Shown: positions 48,570 to 60,975, counted from the first letter of the stretch. The stretch: DNA of 64,000 nt from Ulota crispa (GCA_963920765.1 OY987245.1:6650727-6714726); one strand, 5' to 3'. The notes: generated by a model not told the origin, from the letters alone. Numbers and translations: made by a program.

Positions 48570-50433
48570 TCAAATTGGTTGTCATTCTTTGGCCTTGTTG
48601 TAGGCTTGCATTGCAAAAGAAGACAAAAGAAGAAACTGTGATTTTTGTGTTCATTACCTGTAATCTTAGTTAGTTAACACTTAATGTTTTGCCTTAATAA
48701 GGCAAATGGCCCTAAAATGACATATATAGCTGTTCATGAACTATTTATGTAATTATGGACTTTTGGTGTTCATGAGTGTTTGCAGATCTCTTTATGTTTT
48801 GCATGTAACTCTAAGCATTTTGCATGTATCTTTAGATATTTTGTATATCAAATCAATTTCTAAATTACTAGTTACAGATGTTGGATAATCATAAGTAGTC
48901 AAGTATTTCATACAAGGATTAGAGGCTCATAAATTGTAGTAATTTATATTTCCATTTTTCTCGAAAGAAAGTGGCATTTTAGGTAGATTCTGCACTTTTC
49001 AACTCAACATCATTACTATTTTAACTTTCCAAAACAAGTAAGCTATTTTACAAGGTAAAACATACAAGAATAATTTAATGATGAGCATTGCATTGTAAAA
49101 ACATCACATGGCATATGAAAATGTCACAATTCATATTTTTGAAAGTTCAAGAGATTAAGTCACAATTTGTGACAGATGTAAAGTCAATGCAAAACATGTT
49201 AATAATCAGAAACCCAACGACATAATTAGTTTAAAATTTAGAATGTTAATCCTTAAATGTCATTGCAATCATTTTGTGGCTTCTGGATGATTGAAAAGTG
49301 CTTTGATAGTGGAATAACATTGTTTTTCATCCAAGATTTTGTTGGGATATGAAGAATGCGATTTAGAGCATGTGGATAGATAGTTTTTGCATGCACAATG
49401 CTCACAAAAGAGTCCCACTTATCAATTGAGTAGTAAAGATGCACCACCGTGTAGTGTATTTTGAATTTTGAGGATTTTTTTACCACAACTCAATATGAGT
49501 TATTAAAATGATGTGTTTTTAGTTTGAGCATAACTAGCATTAGAAAGTTTACCAAATCTAGTTTCTCCTTGTATTTTAAAATTTAGAAATTTTTGAAGTT
49601 TTGAAGTTTTTATTATTGTCACAAGTTGAGTACCTATTACCATGGAATGGTTACTTTTTCTAATTTTACCAACATGGAAAGAAAAATTCCATTATGATGA
49701 TCTTTGTCATGATTCACATCCATGATAAAAAAAATTGGCATAATTGAATACATTTTATAATTAATATGAATTTCTTTAGCATTTGCTTCAAAAACTACAA
49801 CAATATCATTTTTTCCCTAAAATTTATGAATAGTTTTTATACTTGTAGTATGCACATACCTTTTTGTACTAAAATTGTAAAATTGAATTTTGATGTTGAT
49901 TACATTGCCATTAGCGTTGTCTTGTCAGACAAATTTTGAGGTCTAGTCGTTGTGTTCTCTGTATGACATCCAGTGTTGCGCATGACAAATGTCAACTATG
50001 AGTGACATTCTTGTCTAATAAGGCCCTATTTAACAATTGAGATCATTTGAAAATCTACTTTAAATATGACCCAAAATGTTGAATCTAATAAGTGTATATT
50101 GAATTGAGATACTTCAATAAAACAAAACATTAATATGTCAAGATCAAAAACAAAAAGTGCTTTATTTAAAAATCAACCTTAAAATTGACTTTACTAGACA
50201 GACCGGGTCTCTTGTCCATCTGTAACATCAAGTTTGTCAAGTTGTTGCCATGTCGGGGAAGACAACCATTTGCCAAAATAACTCCTAGAAAATTATTGCA
50301 ATTCCATAGAAAATCCATGGTTGTAGGCCTGCCCTTTAAGGCCGGTTAATAACCAAAGCCATTGTCTATATGGTTGAACGAGGCAAGACTTATAAAAATG
50401 TCACATTCATACATGGCATCTCACAAACATAAT
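48570..50433. other. No gene; decayed repeat from about 49246
   Basis: TTAA-TCCTTAAATGTCATTG at 49246 is a probable left end of a relative of 37448-38190, with shared interior blocks to about 49.9 kb. No convincing right end was found. Confidence 0.45.
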
Positions 50434-50702
50434 CATAACACTCAGTAGCCTGAAGAGAGGTTGCCTTTCCCTCTCTTCAAGGATCACGCACAAATTGCAT
50501 CCTGACACCTTTTTTTTTTTTTTAAATTTTTTTTGACATGGCTAGCTCCCACATTGACATATGTGCACTAAACTGAGCCTCTCTTTCATAAACTCTCTAA
50601 CAAATTCAGCCAAGTGTCCTCTTAGCTACTGATGGATGTGGAATATTCCACACTTTTCAGTTGGAGGGAGGGCAAGCTTGTTGAGTGCTACTGAATGTTA
50701 TG
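50434..50702. mobile_element. MITE with CATAACATTCAGTAGC ends, copy 1
   Basis: CATAACACTCAGTAGC opens and GCTACTGAATGTTATG closes. The interior is about 90 percent alike with 52507-52784 by eye, apart from a T-rich versus AAAAT-rich patch. Non-coding. Confidence 0.75.
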
Positions 50703-50777
50703 ATGTTGATGATGTTTAAGTAAAAAATTCAACTTTGATCCATGAATCACATGCCCATGGTTGAAACCCCTCAAACC
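50703..50777. other. Short spacer between elements
   Basis: Unremarkable AT-rich sequence. Confidence 0.4.
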
Positions 50778-51106
50778 TAAGGTAGGAGGGTCATAAATGG
50801 AGCATCTCAGGGCTGAAATTGAATTTTGAGTAGGTGAAACTTCTTGAAATATTTTTCAATAAATTTCCTTAAAAGAGAAGAATCATTGACATCTAATCCA
50901 AGTTGTTTCATATTTTTTGAGACTTTGAGGAATTAGTTATAAAATTTTGAAGTGGAAAGGTCATAGGGCTCTAAAATGGAGCACCTCCTCAAATGTACAT
51001 ATATGTACATTGTTGTAGGGTTATGAAAAACAACATGCACAAACAGAGTACATTTGAGGAAGTGCTCCATTTTAGAGCCTGCTCTGAATTAGAGACTCCT
51101 ACCTTA
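50778..51106. mobile_element. Fold-back element with TAAGGTAGGAG ends (329 bp)
   Basis: TAAGGTAGGAGGGTC opens and GAGACTCCTACCTTA closes. An inner inverted pair, GGGCTCTAAAATGGAGCACC and its complement, lies at 50967-51081. Termini resemble those of 30068-30293. Confidence 0.6.
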
Positions 51107-52506
51107 CCTTTACACTTACCAAAATTTCCCTAAAGAATCAAGGAACCAAAATTCGAAATTTCTTTCTGAAGGCAAATGTGAATGTGATTCCCCTAATCGT
51201 TTTTTATAGTCTATTAGGTTTAGAATGATAAACTCAAACAGGCTAATTTCTAGTTACATATTTCTTATCTATTTTCTTAAAGCCAATTCTGAGAGCTATT
51301 ATTTGCAACTGAATTTTTATTTTTGAAGTGCAACACATTTTTGCACTTCAAGGATATAATGTAGAGAGGAGATTTAAGATTCCATGCCCTCAAAGTGTTG
51401 AAAATATAGGACAAGAATCTAAAAGATAGCACAAGAACCTAAGAGTATTTAGATCAATGAAAAAAAAGAAAAGGAAAGAGTTTTCGTGTGCATAACAAGT
51501 GTTTTTGAATTTAATCATTTCTAAAATTCTAACACGTAGCATTGAACTGTGGTTAAATTATGGTTGCAAGGTTTTTAGGTACCTATCAAGATTCATAATA
51601 AACAACAATTGGAGACTTTGTTTTTAAAATTACTGCAAAGAAATCTCCTATTCATTCCTAGGATGGTATATTTTGTAAAATTAGGATAATGGAGGATCAC
51701 AAAAGAAAACTTGTGTGATTGAGGATTATGGATTCTTCATTCACTAGTTCATCTATTTTTTTGTTGGGCAGTATCCCCTCCAACATTCATGGAAAACTTT
51801 AATTTCACTGGTTAAAATCTGGCATTTCTCATTTTCATTTGATTGTTTTACAAGTACTCACCATATATATTTCCTGTATTAGTATCTTGCCTGTTTTTAC
51901 CAGATAGTTTCAAATTTTATAATCTTGCCGGTTTTTTATCCGGTAATTTACAGTTTTAATCAGGTTTTTTGCATTTCAGACCGGCTGACAATACACTAAA
52001 TGCCTGTTCTCCTCAAACACTGCTCTCCTCATTGAGCACCACGGGTGAGAAAGAAGGGCTTCCTTGTTGAGCTTAGCCCTCTCACGCTGAATCCATTATT
52101 TCCAGCACGGCTCTCTTCATCAAGCATTACCGTACACAGTTGCAATATTAAACTGCTTAAAGAGTTGCAGTAACAAACTTGCAAGGAAGCCATGGGTAAG
52201 AAAGAGTGGGAAACACTTTAAAGGCTCCCTAATCCACAGGGTGTATGCAGGTACGTATATGGTATTTGAAAAGTTCGGAGTATGATTGCAACCAAAAAAC
52301 AGCAAATCTGTTTCTGACAGCTTTTTCCACCAGGGGGAACATAATGCAGACACTTGAAAGCTGAAACAGAACATGAGGTTTGACCCACAGACCCTTTTGA
52401 AGCAGAACATGACGCTGAGCACACTTCTAACGCTTACATGCAGACCCAGGGTTTTTTTTTGGTTTTCCGACCAATGCTTATGTGGCATTCTTTGAAAATG
52501 GCTTGT
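51107..52506. other. No gene recognised
   Basis: The minus-strand open frame at 52120-52560 (146 codons) runs into the MITE at 52507 and has no known motif. I treat it as incidental. Confidence 0.4.
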
Positions 52507-52784
52507 CATAACATTCAGTAGCCTGAAGAGAGGCTGCCTTTCTCTCCCTTCAAGTATCATTCACGAACTTCTTTTAACAAAAATAAAAATAAAAATAAAA
52601 ACAAATTAATTTTTCTGACATGGCTGGTCCTCACATTGACATATGTGCACTAAACTGAGCCTCTCTTTCATAAACTCTTTAACAAATTCAGCCAAGTGTC
52701 CTCTTAGCTACTAATGGGTGTGGAATATTCCACACTCTTCAGTTGGAGGGAGGGCAGGCTTGCTCAGTGCTACTGAATGTTATG
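52507..52784. mobile_element. MITE with CATAACATTCAGTAGC ends, copy 2
   Basis: CATAACATTCAGTAGC opens and GCTACTGAATGTTATG closes as a perfect 16-bp inverted repeat. Flanks ATGGCTTGT and GTAGCTTGT agree at seven of nine bases, compatible with an aged 9-bp duplication of Mutator type. Confidence 0.75.
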
Positions 52785-53876
52785 GTAGCTTGTAGACTCC
52801 ATCCTATTTTTGGTTGGAGTTGAGTGTTGCCCCTATGCATGGATTTTGCAGCATCATGAGATTTTTTTGTAGGCAAAAAGTCTTCATTGACATTTTTTTT
52901 AAATATCTGAATAACCATTACCATTACTTAATTATTGCATGAAATTGGATTAGACAATACCTCAAATAATTTTAAATTGATGACATCATTTTCAATTTGA
53001 CAATAATTTTATGGAAGCTTAGACTGCTATGCAATTTTCATTATTGCAATCTGACATTTTTTGAAAAAAATCCCCTTTTTTTTCTATAGGCTTGAAGCTC
53101 ACCTTTTTTTTGAGGCAATTGGGCCTTAAAATGCCCCCAAAGAAAAAAACACTGGTGCAGACTGCAGATTCATTGCAGAATATTTTTCTGAGAAAACGAC
53201 CAAATTCTTCTAGAATTTTGCTAACTTAGACCGGCCAGAAAATTTACAGACAATCTCCACAGCAACAGCAACAACAACAACAGAAGTCACAAAGTCGTTA
53301 GATTCCCAGACTTCCAGGCTTGCAAGATGTTGTACTTCAGGTACAACAGCTTGCTAACGCATAATTGACAGAACAACCGCCGGTCCTCAGCAATGATACT
53401 GTAGTAAGTTAGTGTAGTACTACTGTACTAGTAACTGTAAAAGCATGATGCCGGGCTTATTTAAGGAAATTATATCATTATAATATATGATCAGCTGATC
53501 GAGTCACACACGCTGTAACAAGAATCTTGAATGCAGCACGCACAGAAGTACAGTACATTAGACGATGAATGAATGCAGAGCCTTCTCATTACTTAACACT
53601 AATCCCAGTAATCAGCTGCCTAGCCTGCCTAAGTAAGACGAAACACAGGGCTAGATATGAGTTTATCTAATCTAATGCAAAACACCCCAAGCAAGCACGA
53701 AGTTTGATCGAATAAGCCTCGAAAAGCAGTTAGTACTGGTTGAAAACCGGGATACGTTCAAAAAGTTCACTGCAAAGTTTGGATCACATAAAAGCAAAAT
53801 GACTGGGTGACGATGTAAACCACGCCAGAGCGATTGGCGTAATCTGGAGCAAGTGAGGGTGGGTTGGAAGCAAGCT

Positions 53877-53953
53877 ATTCCTGCCTCGTCAGTAGCTCCT
53901 TACCGCAGAACCAGCTTGGGTTCGAGAGGGATGAAGCTAGTGAGAGGCAGGAA
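53877..53953 (-). ncRNA. MiRNA-precursor-like hairpin A
   Basis: Arms are 53877-53906 and 53924-53953 with a 17-base loop. In minus-strand sense the 5' arm begins TTCCTGCCTCTCACTAGC. By hand, 28 positions align with 24 pairs (one G:U), four single mismatches and one single-base bulge. The arm 53924-53953 is identical to 54140-54169 in hairpin B, while the opposite arm and loop have changed. I do not recognise a known miRNA family. Confidence 0.5.
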
Positions 53954-54088
53954 GAGGCTGAGTGTTCCATAGAAAAGTACCGCTAGGGTACTGATGATCT
54001 GGTTGCGTGCTTGTGTGATTCGGAACTGGGACTAGATCGAAATAGGAGGGAGGGAGAGAGAGAGAGAGAAAGAAGTGGTGTGCGTGCT

Positions 54089-54169
54089 ATTCCTGGCCAT
54101 CAGTAGCTCCTTCCCTCCCAGACTTCTACGCCGGAGGCAGAGAGGGATGAAGCTAGTGAGAGGCAGGAA
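54089..54169 (-). ncRNA. MiRNA-precursor-like hairpin B
   Basis: Arms are 54089-54119 and 54140-54169 with a 20-base loop. Of 30 aligned positions 26 pair (three as G:U), with four isolated symmetric mismatches. Two of them, C opposite C at position 14 and A opposite A at position 22 of the minus 5' arm, recur at the same places in hairpin A. A stem of about 30 pairs with few small mismatches meets the usual plant miRNA precursor shape. Confidence 0.5.
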
Positions 54170-54511
54170 GAGACACGGCACGCTTCTTCGATCACAGGCC
54201 ACAAAAAAAACAAAATTCCAGGACTTCCAAGCTAAGGTCGCATGATCCTGCAGAAACGCACCAATAGTATAATAGTATACTCCGATCCTCTCGGTCTTGC
54301 ACGAAGCATGCATGCAGAAGAGGCTGCATGCTTCTGAGGCCGGCATTGGAAATGGCGGAACACGAGACAGGACTGAGATGGAATCCCGAGCAAGCAAGCA
54401 CCCGAGTGGGACTGCTCGCGAGAGAGCGAAGCGTAAGCGCAATCGCCAAGGATGGTTGAGATTGGAGCCGGCGATGGTGGAGCTTGAGAGAGGCGCCGTG
54501 GTGCGTTCAGC

Positions 54512-54517
54512 TTTATA
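54512..54517 (-). promoter_or_regulatory. TATA-like box upstream of hairpins
   Basis: The minus strand reads GCTATAAAGC. It lies between a GC-rich upstream block and a CT-rich stretch that could hold the start site near 54480. This is position-only evidence. Confidence 0.3.
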
Positions 54518-54724
54518 GCAAGCAAGCAAGCGCTGCAGGCGTGCCTGGCCCGGCTTTTCACTTGGCCTCGCCACTCGCAAGGGCGGCCCCTTGGAAATTG
54601 CATTGCGCGCCCAAACATGCTACTCACCTAAACTCCCCACCCCAAAATCTCAAGTTTCTTAACCCCTAAAACAGGGTATAATTTTGGTTTCTGAGTAAGG
54701 TAGATAAACCCAATCCCGTTCGTC

Positions 54725-54989
54725 TCCCCAATATCGTTCAAATGTATAAGAGTGATTTTTTTTAGGGCTGAAATCTAGGCACCTCATTACTTTTTGTTTG
54801 TAAAAAGATAAGCTTTTTCATTAGGTGTTGTTGAATTGTAACATTTTTTATGGTTCTTGACTAAATTATGATATCTAAGTCCATGTTCAAATTCAAAATT
54901 CTCAAATTCAGCTTTATGATGGTAGAAATCTAAAATTTACCCAGGGGGTGTGCAAATATCAATCCCCAAGTGTGCATATAACAATTCCC
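54725..54989. mobile_element. Partial relative of the dynein intron 6 fold-back element
   Basis: Ends in GGGGTGTGCAAATATCAA and GTGTGCATATAACAATTCCC, matching the 6927-7338 termini, with shared AAGCTTTTTCATTAGG and AAATCTAAAATTTACCC interior. A lone TTAA-CCCCTAAAACAGG end stands just before it at 54659 without a partner. Confidence 0.55.
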
Positions 54990-55073
54990 TAATTTCGTAA
55001 TCTAGGTAACTAATCTCCTTTTGCCTCCACAACTTGGCTCTTGATAATTGCTGGAACTTTTGTACAAAAGTCA

Positions 55074-56039
55074 TTAATCCCTAAAGGACCAAAGGTGTTT
55101 TTAGAGAAAAATCTCAGAAACTCCCAACTTTTAGTCCATTGCCCAAAATTGAAAGTTTTTTTTTTTTTTTTTTTTTTTTTCTCAATTTCAACCATAAAAA
55201 AGCTTGTAGAATGGATAAATTAACATGTGCAAAAAAATTTAGCCCATTTGACTGCATGGGTTGTAAGATTATAACATTTGAAGTGGGAAAAACAACTTTT
55301 TTTCATTCCTCCTAAACAAGGTCAGCAATCTTTAAGCTTTCCTAGAGTAAATTTTTTGCTCTACACAAACTTGAGCGTTTTGACCTCACAAGTATATGAT
55401 GTTAGGTCCAGTCATGAAAATTTTAGATGCAAATATAGAATTTAGCTTATTCTAAATCATCCTCCAATGCAAGGAGGTTAAGTGAATTGGCAATACATTA
55501 GTCATTCTTTCTTGATTTCTTGTGCAATGAGGAAGTCTTTTATTTGAAATAAAGACCACTGAGAAGTTAGAGACAACATTTGGAAAATGCAAAAAAAAAT
55601 TCAAGAGCTTTGGATTTACAAATTGAAAGATAATGGGGCTTGAAGTTAGAGGATTTTTTTTTTCTTCTTGAAATTGCCCAAACATATTTAACAAAGTTTG
55701 ACTCCCTTCAAAATGTAATGTGAGAGCTCATTTTTTTTTTGACAAATTGTACACCATGTTTTTTTGGTTGCATATTTGCCAAATTTCAAAAGTTGATGAG
55801 AGTTTTAGCATAAGATTCTCCAAAGATGCCCAAATTGCCCGAGCTGCCCAATTTCATTTAGGCAACATAACTTTTGAACCGGGCACTTGATTGGAGAAAA
55901 AACTGCATTTCCATTCGCAGAAGACATATTTACACCTTATGTAACAATTTTGAGAACATCTAATAAAAATTGAGTCCATATGACCCTACCCAAGTTCTCA
56001 AGTGGTTCTTGAACAACCACTTGGTCCTTTACGGGTTAA
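55074..56039. mobile_element. TTAA-flanked element (966 bp)
   Basis: TTAA-TCCCTAAAGGACCAAAG opens and TTGGTCCTTTACGGG-TTAA closes. It is collinear along its whole length with 3098-4069. Confidence 0.8.
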
Positions 56040-56309
56040 TGTTGTAGTTGAAAAAATGAATGTTCAATATAATATAGTGCAAACGTCAAGCAAATATTGT
56101 GGGGCAACCTAATGAGCCCTTTTAATGTAGTTTACTCAATACAAAGGCCACCATCATCCAAAGCCTACTAGTCATCAACAATAGTCATTTTCATATGAAA
56201 TTGTTTCAACCATTTTAATATTTCTAGACATAGTAGAAACTCTCTGATTGCAATTAGGATCATGATAAGATATGCAATTGGAAAAGTTGTTCATTATAAG
56301 AGGTTAATT

Positions 56310-56755
56310 TTAACCCTTTAAGGATCACACCTATTTTCACAAAATCCACTCAAAACAAGGGCTATAAGCTTAGATGTGCAATTGACTCAAATATAAAACA
56401 ATGCCTACACGCAAACTAAAACTTCTCATTACTTTCATCTCATTTATCAAAATTGAATGATTCAAAGCTCCCCACATCTATATAAGTCTAAAGAACCTAT
56501 TTTAGATTTTTATTTGCAAAAAATGAAATATTTGAAGAAGTTTTTGGCTGACCTAGGAGCAGTTTTTTCTAGAAATTGATTATTAACTTCTTCTATAAAT
56601 GTCAAAATGAAGAAAAAATTACATTCCCACATAGATCTTTGAATTCCTCACCTTCAATAAAAGTTTCAAAAAATCACACAAAGTAGTTTAGCCATAGGTA
56701 CATGCATGAAATCCCAATTGTCCCCCAAAAGGGCCCTCAGTCCTTTAGGGGTTAA
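56310..56755. mobile_element. TTAA-flanked element (446 bp), abuts the next
   Basis: TTAA-CCCTTTAAGGATCAC opens and CAGTCCTTTAGGGG-TTAA closes. It keeps mainly the right arm of the 43770/57211 palindromic type, so it looks like an internal deletion product. Confidence 0.75.
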
Positions 56756-58392
56756 CCCCTTAGGGCCGGAGGAGGTAAAAACTGCCTTTTTAGGTTTTGA
56801 AATGAAATTTAGGGTGTGTTACCAATTTTGGATCATGGATTGACCAATTACAAATATGTAGGGAATGAAGTCTATTTTCACGAGCACTTGTTTGATCAAA
56901 GTTTGGAAGTACGTCTTATTATAGAGAGAGGGATTCATGAGAAGGGGTATCAAAAAATTTGAGTGTTTAGTATAAATCACTCATTGAAACACCAACAAGA
57001 GGATGATGTCACTTGATGTCTTTAAACACCAAGTACATAGTGCCATGACAATGGTCAATCCGATTATTCTTTGGCTTTGTACCCCCTACTTGAGCATTTC
57101 AATCCTTTTAGCATTGCACAGTTAAAATCACTTATATATTGTCACACTTCTTTTGAAAAAACACATGGTCGTAGATCAATACTATTCAAATAACTTGTCT
57201 AGTTGAATTTTTAAACCCCTAAAGGACCAAAGTCCCCTTGGGGGACTTTTGGGATTTTGGGCATGTACTTATGGCTAAACTACTTTGTTTAATTTTTTGA
57301 AACTTTTACTGAAGATGGGGAATTCAAAGATCTGTGTGGGCATCTAATTTTTACCTCATTCCGACATTTATTGAAGAAGTTAAAAATGAATTTATGAGAA
57401 ATTTAGTTTGGTGGGCAGCCCAAAAACTTCTTTAAAATTTGCATTCTTTAAAAATAAAATTTTGAGGTTAGTTCTTTAGACTTATGTATATGTGGGAAGC
57501 TTTGAATCATTCAATTCTAATTGATGAGATGAAAGTTATGAGAAGCTTTAGTTTGCCGGTAGGTGTGGAGAATCTCAAAACAATGCTTACACGCAATCTA
57601 AAGCTTCTCATATAACTTTCATCTCATCAATTAGAATTGAATGATTCAAAGCTTCCCACATATACACAAGTCTAAAGAACTAACCTCAAATTTTTATTTA
57701 AAAAAAAAGCAAGTTTTAAAGAAGTTATTGGACTGCCCGCCGAACTATAATTCTCATAAATTCATTTTTAACTTCTTCAATAAATGTCAAAATGAGGAAG
57801 AAATTAGATGCCCACACAGATCTTTGAATTCCCCATCTTCCATAAAAATTTCAAAAAATCACGCAAAGTAGTTTAGCCATTGGTACATGCCTGAAATCCC
57901 ATTTATCCCCAAAAAGGAGGCTTGGTCCTTTAGGGGTTAACCATGCAAATCTCATTTTTCTAAAAATGATCAAAATTTCATGATCTTTTCCACAATTTAT
58001 GCACGCTAACCACCCATGCCTTTTTTACATTGAATACAACAAATGGTACAACTTTTTCCCAAAATCCTAAATCCAAGCCCTTCAACATATCACATATAAG
58101 AAAAGTGCACAATTTCAAAATCTAATTCTACAGTAGTTGCTTGTAGGAGCCATGCATTCAACCTGTACAATCCAAACTTAATCTAATGCACCACCTTTCA
58201 CTTAACCGATGCAACACATATCATAAGCAGATAGGTTCAAAAAATTTACTTGCTTATCTTTCAAGACCACAATTTACATTGGTACGGTTGGATTGTGCTT
58301 TTTACATTTGAATTAGTTGCTAAAAAATCTGAAACAATTAGTTTTTCAAAAAGATGGACCAGCTTGGAAAGCAGGCGGCCCTAAAGGGTTAA
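56752..58392. mobile_element. TTAA-flanked element (1641 bp) carrying a nested element
   Basis: Shares TTAA 56752-56755 with its left neighbour, opens CCCCTTAGGGCCGGAGG and closes GCGGCCCTAAAGGG-TTAA. After removal of the nested 57211-57940 element it would be about 910 bp. The interior is not shared with other families here. Confidence 0.7.
57211..57940. mobile_element. TTAA-flanked fold-back element (730 bp), nested
   Basis: TTAA-ACCCCTAAAGGACC opens (one extra A) and GGTCCTTTAGGGG-TTAA closes. It is a palindrome with two long arms, nearly the same sequence as 43770-44495. Confidence 0.8.
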
Positions 58393-59640
58393 TGGTTTCA
58401 TGCTCCCAGTTTCATGCTTGGGAGTTGATACTCTGACATCTGACATGTTGGCTTTTGCCCTCAACAAAGTTCTAAATCACGTTTGAGGATAACATGAAAT
58501 TCTAGGCTATGATTGAAGGGAAATCAATATTTCATGCATCTCCTTTTCATGGTTTTCATGGTTGTTGAGATCACTTTAGGGACAAACACTTTTTTTATTG
58601 TTATAATTGAGAATACCCCCACTGTGACGGACGGTGTTTTATTACACTGAAGTACAAATACTACAGTATTCACTCCAAATAGGGGCCAATGTACATTAGG
58701 AATCAACTGAAGGCCATGAAAACTTGAAGTCATTTTCATCAAAATTTCAGTTTGAATGGCTTCAAGAACAACCCAAGCACCCATTGTAAGGTGGAAGCAC
58801 CCATATCCAATAACTGAAACGATTCTGTAGAAAACTACAAAGAGTTTGAGGTAAAAAATAAAAATTTTATGTAGGAAGATAAGAAATATTGGGATCGCAA
58901 TTTTTTCATAATTTTATTTACAAAACTAAAATTATTGTAAATTTTGGGAGTCAAAAGTGTTCCATACCCATTGCCAATGTCTAAATGTATATAAATCCGT
59001 TACTAGCCAAACTAATTTCAGCTCATTACTTCCTACCTCACTTTGGGACATGTGGCATGACTTAAGTGGCCCCAACCTTGAAAAGTAAAAAAAAAGCATT
59101 CCAAAGCACCTATCCTGGAAATAGCACACCCTACTAGTTGAGAATGGAACGTTGTTGGCAAAAGGTGCTTCCACCTTAATATGAGTAAAATAGGACCAAT
59201 ACTATTGTGTGTAAGCTCTTTGAGGTCATTGATGCAAATGTTGCAAATTTTAAAAGAAAGGGGATAAATAAAAAATAGATCAAATAGAACCATTGATATG
59301 TTTGTTCCATCTTATGTTCTTAACTATTTAAAAATAACATTATATATTTGAATAGTCATATTTTGATCAAACTTGACAATAGCCCCAAGGTCAAGAATTG
59401 GCTTCCCATTTTTGAAAAATACAATTTTTGGAATTAGGACCATGTCCAATCTTGCTTTTCAAATATTAAAATATTTTTTGAAAATTGACCTCAATTTATT
59501 AGAAAAATCCCCTTGTTCGAGGGAAAAGCAGGGCACGTCCCTTGACTGCGGTGTTTTCTATATTAATTCAGCTTGAAAGAATATAGAAAAAAAAACCCCT
59601 ATTTTCTAGGGGGAAAACCTGGGAATCCTTATAGGGAAAA
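58393..59640. other. No gene recognised
   Basis: AT-rich. Minus-strand frames at 58524-58784 and 58932-59293 show no motif. Confidence 0.4.
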
Positions 59641-60036
59641 AATCGAGTGCGTTCTAAGATAATATGTCCTATGGGACCATAATCTACTCTATGTTTAATT
59701 TTTTCAACTTTGGTTAACTCTTTTGTCCAAATTTCACTTTGGTTAAATTTGTACTCTACTCTATATTTAGTTTTTTCAACTTTGGTTAACTTTGGTTAAA
59801 CTCTTGCTCCACTCTATTTTAAGGGGGAATGGAACTAAAAAACCTTGGCTAGCTTTGGTCAAATTGGAGCTCTACTTCCACATTTGGGTAGAAAGCGAGC
59901 TAAAAGTGGATTCATCAAACCGACACACACACGCACACACGCGCCCAATTCTTTTGTATATATAGACAAGTTTGTAAACCCATTTTGCTATTGCAAAATG
60001 AGTTCACAAACTTGTTCCATTTATAGCTTTTGCACT

Positions 60037-60975
60037 TTAACCCCTAAAGGATTGTTGTCCCTTTGGAGGACAGGTGGGAGTTCGGGCATGTACCTTTGGA
60101 TAAGCTACTTTGTGTGATTTTTTGAAACTTTTATTAAAGGTGGGAATTCAAAGATCTACGTGGGCATCTAATTTTTTCCTCATTCCGACAATTATTGAAG
60201 AAGTTACGCAAGAATTTCTAAGAATTTGGGGAGGATTGCCCGCCCGGGCAGCCCAAAAACTTCTTTAAGAATTATTATTTTTTAAATAAAAATTTGAAAT
60301 TGGTTCTTTAGATTTTTTTACAGGTGAGAAGCTTTGAGTCATTCAATTTCAATCGATGAGATCAAAGTTATGAGGAGTTTTTGTTTGCGGGCAATTATGA
60401 ATTCTCTACTCTAAAATAAACTTTGAAGTCCTTTATTTTACTCAATTTTCATTATTTTGGAAAAAGATTAAACCAAAGGAAGTAGATCTTTTATCACAAT
60501 ATTATGACCATTAGGATTTGCATTTTTCATTTCAATAATTAAATTCTTAACAATTCAGTGTTTTGACTCATGCTCTACTTTGTTTTACTTACTATTTTTT
60601 TCCATGTGTTGTATAGTTCCAATTGATTTGAAAATTCTCCCACACATACCTAACTTGATCTCCTACATGGAAAAAATAAAGTGCAACTTTGGGTAGAGCA
60701 ATTTTTTTCATGTAAGAGAGGTCAAAGGCTTCTGAAATTTTTGGGCAACATGAAAAGAACTGTTTTTTTTTTCATTTAGATGTAAATATCTCACTCATCT
60801 CCATCTAGAATGATCTAATTTTTTTCCACAAGTACCTAATCCAATCTAGGGCAAGATCCTATGGTTGGATTTCCCAAATTAAAAAAAAAATACTACCTTC
60901 TTACTAACCCCCCCCCAAAAGTGGCAATTTTGAGTGATTTTCATCGAAAAAATGGCTCAGTCCTTTACGGGTTAA
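60037..60975. mobile_element. TTAA-flanked element (939 bp) in the repeat array
   Basis: TTAA-CCCCTAAAGGATTG opens and CAGTCCTTTACGGG-TTAA closes. Same subtype as 34184-35103. The flanking repeat reads TAGCTTTTGCACT before it and CTTTTGTCCA after it; the copy at 61231-61260 has these joined. Confidence 0.85.

Larger units (their letters stand above)
53240..54600 (-). ncRNA. Candidate primary microRNA locus (island with twin hairpins)
   Basis: This low-repeat, GC-richer island contains two hairpins (separate entries) whose one arm is identical over at least 30 bases. Their loops and outer flanks are unrelated. A TATAAA-type box on the minus strand at 54512-54517 stands about 340 bases upstream of the first hairpin, a usual distance for a plant primary miRNA. 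The minus strand is therefore my preferred direction, though plus cannot be excluded. The minus frame of 182 codons at 54032-54580 overlaps it, has no recognisable domain, ends in a Ser/Leu low-complexity run, and looks incidental. Confidence 0.45.

Noticed and set aside
52120-52560. 146-codon minus-strand frame
   Set aside because: Its 5' end lies inside a MITE and no family is recognisable.
53877-54169. Known miRNA families (miR156/529, miR160, miR166, miR167, miR319, miR390, miR408) as identity of the hairpins
   Set aside because: Hand comparison from memory gave no match beyond short seeds, so no name is assigned.
54032-54580. 182-codon minus-strand open frame, the longest in the window
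   Set aside because: It overlaps hairpin B, has no domain I recognise, ends in Ser/Leu low complexity, and overlaps other open frames in GC-rich DNA where stops are rare.
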